From contig NC_014666.1 in assembly GCF_000166135.1 (NCBI RefSeq), positions 6,386,001 through 6,450,000 on the forward strand: 64,000 nucleotides of DNA, written 5' to 3'. Positions 60,945 to 64,000 of this stretch are shown here, piece after piece. This DNA is from Pseudofrankia inefficax. Lineage in GTDB: Bacteria > Actinomycetota > Actinomycetes > Frankiales > Frankiaceae. The translations under genes and the position numbers were made by a program. Every line of letters begins with the position of its first letter. Positions within the stretch are counted from its first letter, which is position 1. A model generated the notes under the pieces. The model was not told where the DNA came from. It did not search any database and saw only the letters and a list, made by a program, of their open reading frames with translations.

Positions 60945-61502
60945 CTACCGCAGGCCCCCGAGCCACGCCGGTACCTGTTCCCAGGTAAGCAGCTCCCAGA
61001 CGAGCCGGTACTGCGCCCGCCCATCGACCTCGACCCGGACCTCGTGCGGGACGGCGGTCCGGCCCAGGCCGAGCGGCGGGCAGACCGCGCAGGTCACCAC
61101 CGGCGTCTGCACCCCTCGTCGGTCGCGCAGGAGGTCGGCGACCGCGAGCGCGAGCGCCGTCCGCCCCGGCGACACCCCCACCGGGCACACCACGACCGCG
61201 CCCACGTGCCCGAGCCGCGCCATGCTCAGCGCCACCCGGGCCAGCTCGCCGGCCCGGAGCTCGACGAAGTGCAGGTCGGCCCGCAGCTCGCCGACGACGT
61301 CCCGCGAGCGCTTCGCCAGCAGCTTGTCCGACCGGTCCGCCTCGGCGGCACGCCGCTGCAGCAGCAGCCCGGCCCGGTCCGGCAGCGCGAGGCTCACCAG
61401 CTCGGTCCGCCGGGCACCTCCCGCCGCCCCGACGCCGGGCACGTCGATCCGCGCGACGTCCAGCCGCGCCCTGGTGACCATCTCTTTCGTCCCCCGTTCC
61501 AT
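60945..61502 (-). CDS. Conserved-looking hypothetical protein
   Basis: The 185-residue product starts at ATG after GAGGGAGCC; the frame has good third-position GC. It reads LDVARIDVPGVGAAGG, ELVSLALPDRAGLLLQRR, then LHFVELRAGELARVALSMAR, GHVGAVVVCPVGVSPGRTAL and a terminal YRLVWELLTWEQVPAW. The alternating strands and helices suggest an alpha/beta soluble protein. No known family was recognised. It lies 16 bp after the acidic-repeat gene, so they are one transcript. Confidence 0.6.
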   Translation of the reverse strand: MERGTKEMVTRARLDVARIDVPGVGAAGGARRTELVSLALPDRAGLLLQRRAAEADRSDKLLAKRSRDVVGELRADLHFVELRAGELARVALSMARLGHVGAVVVCPVGVSPGRTALALAVADLLRDRRGVQTPVVTCAVCPPLGLGRTAVPHEVRVEVDGRAQYRLVWELLTWEQVPAWLGGLR

Positions 61503-61518
61503 CGTTGGCTCCCTCGGG

Positions 61519-61926
61519 TCAGCGGAACAGCGAGCGCCACGGCCGGGCGGGCCCGTCGGCGGTGGCGCTGGACCAGAAGAATGACGTCGCGAACTCCTCC
61601 TCGGGCTCGGCGTCCGCAGGCTCAGCGTCCTCGGGCTCGGCGTCTTCGGGCTCGGCGTCCTCGGGGTCGGCGTCCGCGGGCGCGGGCAGAGCCGCCGGGC
61701 TGCCCGGCGCGGGGTCGTCCGCCGGCGTGGCCGCCAGCACCGCGTCCGCCACCTCCTGAGCCCACGGCACCTCGCCCGGCGACGGCCGGGCGCCCCGCGG
61801 GCCGAGCCTGGAAGCGAGCCCAGACCGCCTGGTCCTGGGTCCTCGGGTGTCATGGGGCGCCGTCGACGGATTGGGGTCGACCGCTCCCGTCTGTTCCTCG
61901 TTGCCGGCCTGATTCGGGTTGCGCAT
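61519..61926 (-). CDS. Acidic pentapeptide-repeat protein, unknown
   Basis: The 135-residue product starts at ATG after AGGAGAGGCC. A basic, Pro-rich first half (RTRRSGLASRLGPRGARPSP, then WAQEVADAVLA) is followed by the acidic run DADPEDAEPEDAEPEDAEP, then ADAEPEEE and a hydrophobic end FATSFFWSSATADGPARPWR. The repeat is encoded by 15-bp units. Strongly polarised charge is unusual; a DNA-mimic or chaperone-like tail is a guess only. Cotranscribed with the hypothetical gene downstream. Confidence 0.6.
   Translation of the reverse strand: MRNPNQAGNEEQTGAVDPNPSTAPHDTRGPRTRRSGLASRLGPRGARPSPGEVPWAQEVADAVLAATPADDPAPGSPAALPAPADADPEDAEPEDAEPEDAEPADAEPEEEFATSFFWSSATADGPARPWRSLFR
61604..61678. repeat. 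Five tandem 15-bp units encoding DAEPE-type repeats
   Basis: Five imperfect copies of a GGCTCGGCGTCCTCG-like unit lie inside the acidic protein gene; each encodes one acidic pentapeptide on the minus strand. Confidence 0.85.
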
Positions 61927-62009
61927 GGCCTCTCCTGACGCTCCTGGCACTGCCGTAGCAGACAGTGTCGCACCCGTCAGTTTTAGCGTCCGCAGGCGTG
62001 GAGCGCTTC

Positions 62010-62216
62010 GTGACTATCGGCTACCTGATGAGGCGGCTAAAGGTGTCGCGTACGCGCGCCTACCAGCTCACTCGCCGTCCGTCGTACCCCGTCCCGGCCG
62101 GCTTCGCCGACCACATGCGGATCTGGCGCAAGTCCGACGTCGACGCCTGGCTGACCGCCCACCGCCCCGATGCCCTGCCCGACGAGGAAGCCGCGCCGGA
62201 CGACGAACCCGAGTGA
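62010..62216 (+). CDS. AlpA-like helix-turn-helix protein
   Basis: The 68-residue product starts at GTG with GGAG six bases upstream: TIGYLMRRLKVSRTRAYQLT, RRPSYPVPAGFADHMRIWRK and SDVDAWLTAHRP, then an acidic tail. The helix-turn-helix and the (I/V)W-x-x-x-DVxAW ending match AlpA/excisionase proteins that activate integrase genes or act as excisionase. No integrase is in the window. An upstream in-phase GTG at 61965 lacks a ribosome site. It is divergent from the acidic-repeat transcript. Confidence 0.75.
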   Translation: MTIGYLMRRLKVSRTRAYQLTRRPSYPVPAGFADHMRIWRKSDVDAWLTAHRPDALPDEEAAPDDEPE

Positions 62217-62231
62217 CCGCTGGCGGGTTAG

Positions 62232-62903
62232 CTACCCGCCGGCCGCGACGGCGGCGCAGAAGTCGATGAGGTGGCGGCACTCCTGCTCGTCAGGGATGGT
62301 GCCCGCACCGACGTGCCGAGCCAGGGTGCCGATCACCGCGCGTTGCACGACCCGGGCGTCCAGCTCGGGATGCGGGCGGCCCGCCGCGGCGAACGGGGCG
62401 ATCAACAGCTCGCCGAGCTGGTCGTCGAGCACCGCCCGACCGGCCGGGTTGCCGCCGACCGACAGGCGGCTGAGCGCCGCGTCCGGACGGGCCGGGTCCG
62501 GGCGGGCCAGCGGCGCGAGCAGCCCCTCGACCCAGGCGGCGACCTGGTCGGCCGGCTCGCTCTGCTTCGACATCTGGTGGCGCAGGTAGGAGCGGGTGCG
62601 CACGACCCCGCGTTCCATCACGGCGTGCAGCAGCTCGTTCTTGCCGGCGAAGTACCGGTAGAAGGTCTGGTTGGACGTGCCGGCCTCGGCGACGATGTCG
62701 GCCACCCGTGGCTCGGCGGGCGCGATCCGCTCGACCACCCGCATGGCGGCGTCGAGAATCTGCTCGATCTCCTCGAGCGCGTCCTGCTGGGCGCGGCCGA
62801 GCGCCCGGTCCACCGCGGCCCGTACGGAGTCAGGCATCCGCTCCCAGTCCACCCCGCGAGTGTCCCGCGCGGTCCGCGCGCGCTCCGCGCCGGTGGTCGT
62901 CAC
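62232..62903 (-). CDS. TetR family regulator
   Basis: The 223-residue protein has the TetR helix-turn-helix (ILDAAMRVVERIAPAEPRVA, then IVAEAGTSNQTFYRYFAGK) after an unusual 50-residue N-terminal lead. The C-terminal domain is helical with a ligand cavity. It starts at GTG with a TATATT -10 element six bases upstream, so the transcript is probably leaderless. The adjacent alcohol dehydrogenase gene, on the same strand upstream, is a likely target. Confidence 0.85.
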   Translation of the reverse strand: MTTTGAERARTARDTRGVDWERMPDSVRAAVDRALGRAQQDALEEIEQILDAAMRVVERIAPAEPRVADIVAEAGTSNQTFYRYFAGKNELLHAVMERGVVRTRSYLRHQMSKQSEPADQVAAWVEGLLAPLARPDPARPDAALSRLSVGGNPAGRAVLDDQLGELLIAPFAAAGRPHPELDARVVQRAVIGTLARHVGAGTIPDEQECRHLIDFCAAVAAGG

Positions 62904-62920
62904 ACCGGAAATATAGTTCC
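62904..62920 (-). promoter_or_regulatory. Leaderless promoter with palindrome for the TetR gene
   Basis: TATATT (minus strand 62915-62910) lies six bases from the GTG start and sits inside GGAAATATAGTTCC, a GGAA-N6-TTCC palindrome. It could be both -10 and operator. No -35 was recognised. Confidence 0.45.
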
Positions 62921-63045
62921 CTCAAGACGGAAACGCTATTCTGCGCCCGACTCAACGCCGCTGCGGCAAGGCGCGCCCCACCAGCTCCGCGCGGCCCGCC
63001 AGGCGACGCGAGGCCGCCAGGTCCCGACGCCTCCCGACCCGAAGC

Positions 63046-64000
63046 CTAGAAGACGAGCGCCCCGCGCAGGATGCGGCCGGCGGCGAGGTCCGCGTAGCCC
63101 TCGTTGACCTGGTCGAGACGATAGGTCTTCGTGACCAGTTCGTCGATCTTGAGGATGCCGGCGCGGTAGAGGTCGAGCAGCTTCGGGATCTGCGCCCGCG
63201 GGCTGCTGGAGCCGTACAGGCAGCCGCGGATGTCCTTGTTCATCATCGCCATCGCGAACAGGTTGAGGTCGGTCTGGCCCTGCGCCATCGGGGCCACCGA
63301 CGTCACGACGCAGGTGCCGCCCTTGGCCGTCAGCGTCAGCGCGGGCTCCAGCAGACCGCCGAGCATGACGCCGAACGTGCAGATCACCGCGTCGCACATC
63401 TGCCCCCGGGTGAGCGCCCCGACGCCGGCGATCGCCTCCTCGATCGAGGCGTAGACGTGTGTCGCGCCGAACCGCTCGGCCTGCTCACGCTTGAACGCGA
63501 CCGGGTCGACGGCGATGATCTGACGAGCCCCGGCGATCTTCGCGCCCTGCACGGCGTTGATGCCGACGCCGCCGACCCCCAGCACCGCGACGGTGTCGCC
63601 GGGACGGACCTCGGCCCGGTTGACGGCCGAGCCGAACCCGGTCGCCACGCCACAGGACACCAGCGCCGCGGCGGTCCACGGGATGTCCTGGTCGATCTTC
63701 ACCACGCTCGACTCGGCGAGCAGCTGGTGCTCGGCGAACGCCCCCAGCTGGGTGAACCGGGCGACCGGCTCCGTGCCGATCCGGTGCGCCACCCGGCCGT
63801 CGGTGATCATCCCAAGGTCGAACAGCTTCATGCCGTCGTCGCAGAGGTACCCGCGGCCGGACCTGCAGGACCGGCACCTCCCACAGGACGGGATGAACGA
63901 CATCGCCACATGGTCGCCGGGCGCGACCGAGGAGACGCCCGGGCCGACCGCGACCACCTCGCCGGCCCCCTCGTGGCCGCAGATCACCGGGTAGTGCGGC
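63046..64000 (-). CDS. Zn-dependent alcohol dehydrogenase, NDMA-type, partial
   Basis: The frame is cut by the right edge and already open at PHYPVICGHEGAGEVV. The Zn residues are visible: GHE, then PSCGRCRSC, with the four-Cys structural zinc site CGRCRSC..GR.YLC. The NAD-binding motif is VLGVGGVGINAVQGAKIAGA. GVATGFGSAVNRAEVRPGD matches NDMA-dependent or mycothiol-linked alcohol dehydrogenases, which carry tightly bound NAD(H). It oxidises primary alcohols or formaldehyde-like substrates. At least 317 residues are present; about 45 N-terminal residues lie outside. The flanking TetR gene probably regulates it. Confidence 0.92.
   Translation of the reverse strand, partial: PHYPVICGHEGAGEVVAVGPGVSSVAPGDHVAMSFIPSCGRCRSCRSGRGYLCDDGMKLFDLGMITDGRVAHRIGTEPVARFTQLGAFAEHQLLAESSVVKIDQDIPWTAAALVSCGVATGFGSAVNRAEVRPGDTVAVLGVGGVGINAVQGAKIAGARQIIAVDPVAFKREQAERFGATHVYASIEEAIAGVGALTRGQMCDAVICTFGVMLGGLLEPALTLTAKGGTCVVTSVAPMAQGQTDLNLFAMAMMNKDIRGCLYGSSSPRAQIPKLLDLYRAGILKIDELVTKTYRLDQVNEGYADLAAGRILRGALVF

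Overview
The window is GC-rich DNA with coding third positions almost always G or C, strong GGAGG-type ribosome sites, GTG starts, many overlapping ATGA/TGATG junctions and an F420-type enzyme. This points to an actinobacterial chromosome, most like a Frankia/Pseudofrankia-type actinomycete (inference; species not resolvable here). About 60 protein genes, two tRNA genes (Arg-UCU, His-GUG), one decayed IS6 transposase and one decayed AlpA-like gene are supported.

Layout. 0-2 kb: secreted repeat-domain protein (cut by the left edge), an IS6-family remnant and tRNA-Arg. 2.2-8.8 kb: aldo/keto reductase, single-stranded DNA-binding protein coupled to a GT39-like membrane glycosyltransferase, thiol peroxidase, thioesterase and an LLM-type F420 oxidoreductase. 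9.2-11.5 kb: a large secreted GH26-like glycosidase with two copies of a Cys-containing beta-sandwich module. 11.5-16 kb: truncated DUF222 protein, a coupled HipA-like kinase/DUF3037 pair, Crp-family regulator and pirin. 16.4-23 kb: tRNA-His next to oligoribonuclease, FhuF-like Fe-S protein, SRPBCC protein, DUF1697 protein, ribokinase and a diverged aldehyde dehydrogenase. 23.6-28.3 kb: orphan NarL-type response regulator, then an Ala-rich small gene, cobU, cobS and cobT for late cobalamin assembly.

28.4-33 kb holds the most unusual feature: a GMC (cholesterol-oxidase-like) oxidoreductase and an alpha/beta hydrolase, translationally coupled, each with a 230-290 residue histone-H1-like Lys/Ala/Thr/Pro tail. 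33-38.7 kb: a 56-aa basic protein, TesB-type thioesterase overlapping antisense with a Baeyer-Villiger-type monooxygenase, and an anti-sigma-like ATPase. 38.8-44.6 kb: a glycan-degradation locus (apiosidase-like TIM barrel, SAF-domain dehydrogenase, GH3 glycosidase). 44.8-47.5 kb: TetR regulator divergent from a DrrAB-like ABC exporter with an inverted-repeat operator between them. 47.6-49.2 kb: enoyl-CoA hydratase and a membrane protein.

49.4-53 kb: an accessory-looking module in which GNAT + TPR regulator diverge from a metal-ligand-rich small protein + APH-fold kinase around a perfect palindrome GTTCTCCCGGGAGAAC. 53-55 kb: lipoprotein genes including a tandem paralogous pair. 55-60.8 kb: enoyl-CoA hydratase, class III CoA transferase, amidohydrolase, membrane fatty-acid hydroxylase, PPOX-class oxidase. 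60.9-62.2 kb: two proteins of unknown function (one with an acidic 5-residue repeat) divergent from an AlpA-like DNA-binding protein. 62.2-64 kb: TetR regulator, apparently leaderless, and an NDMA-type Zn alcohol dehydrogenase cut by the right edge.

Searches could not be run; family assignments rest on motifs read in the translations.
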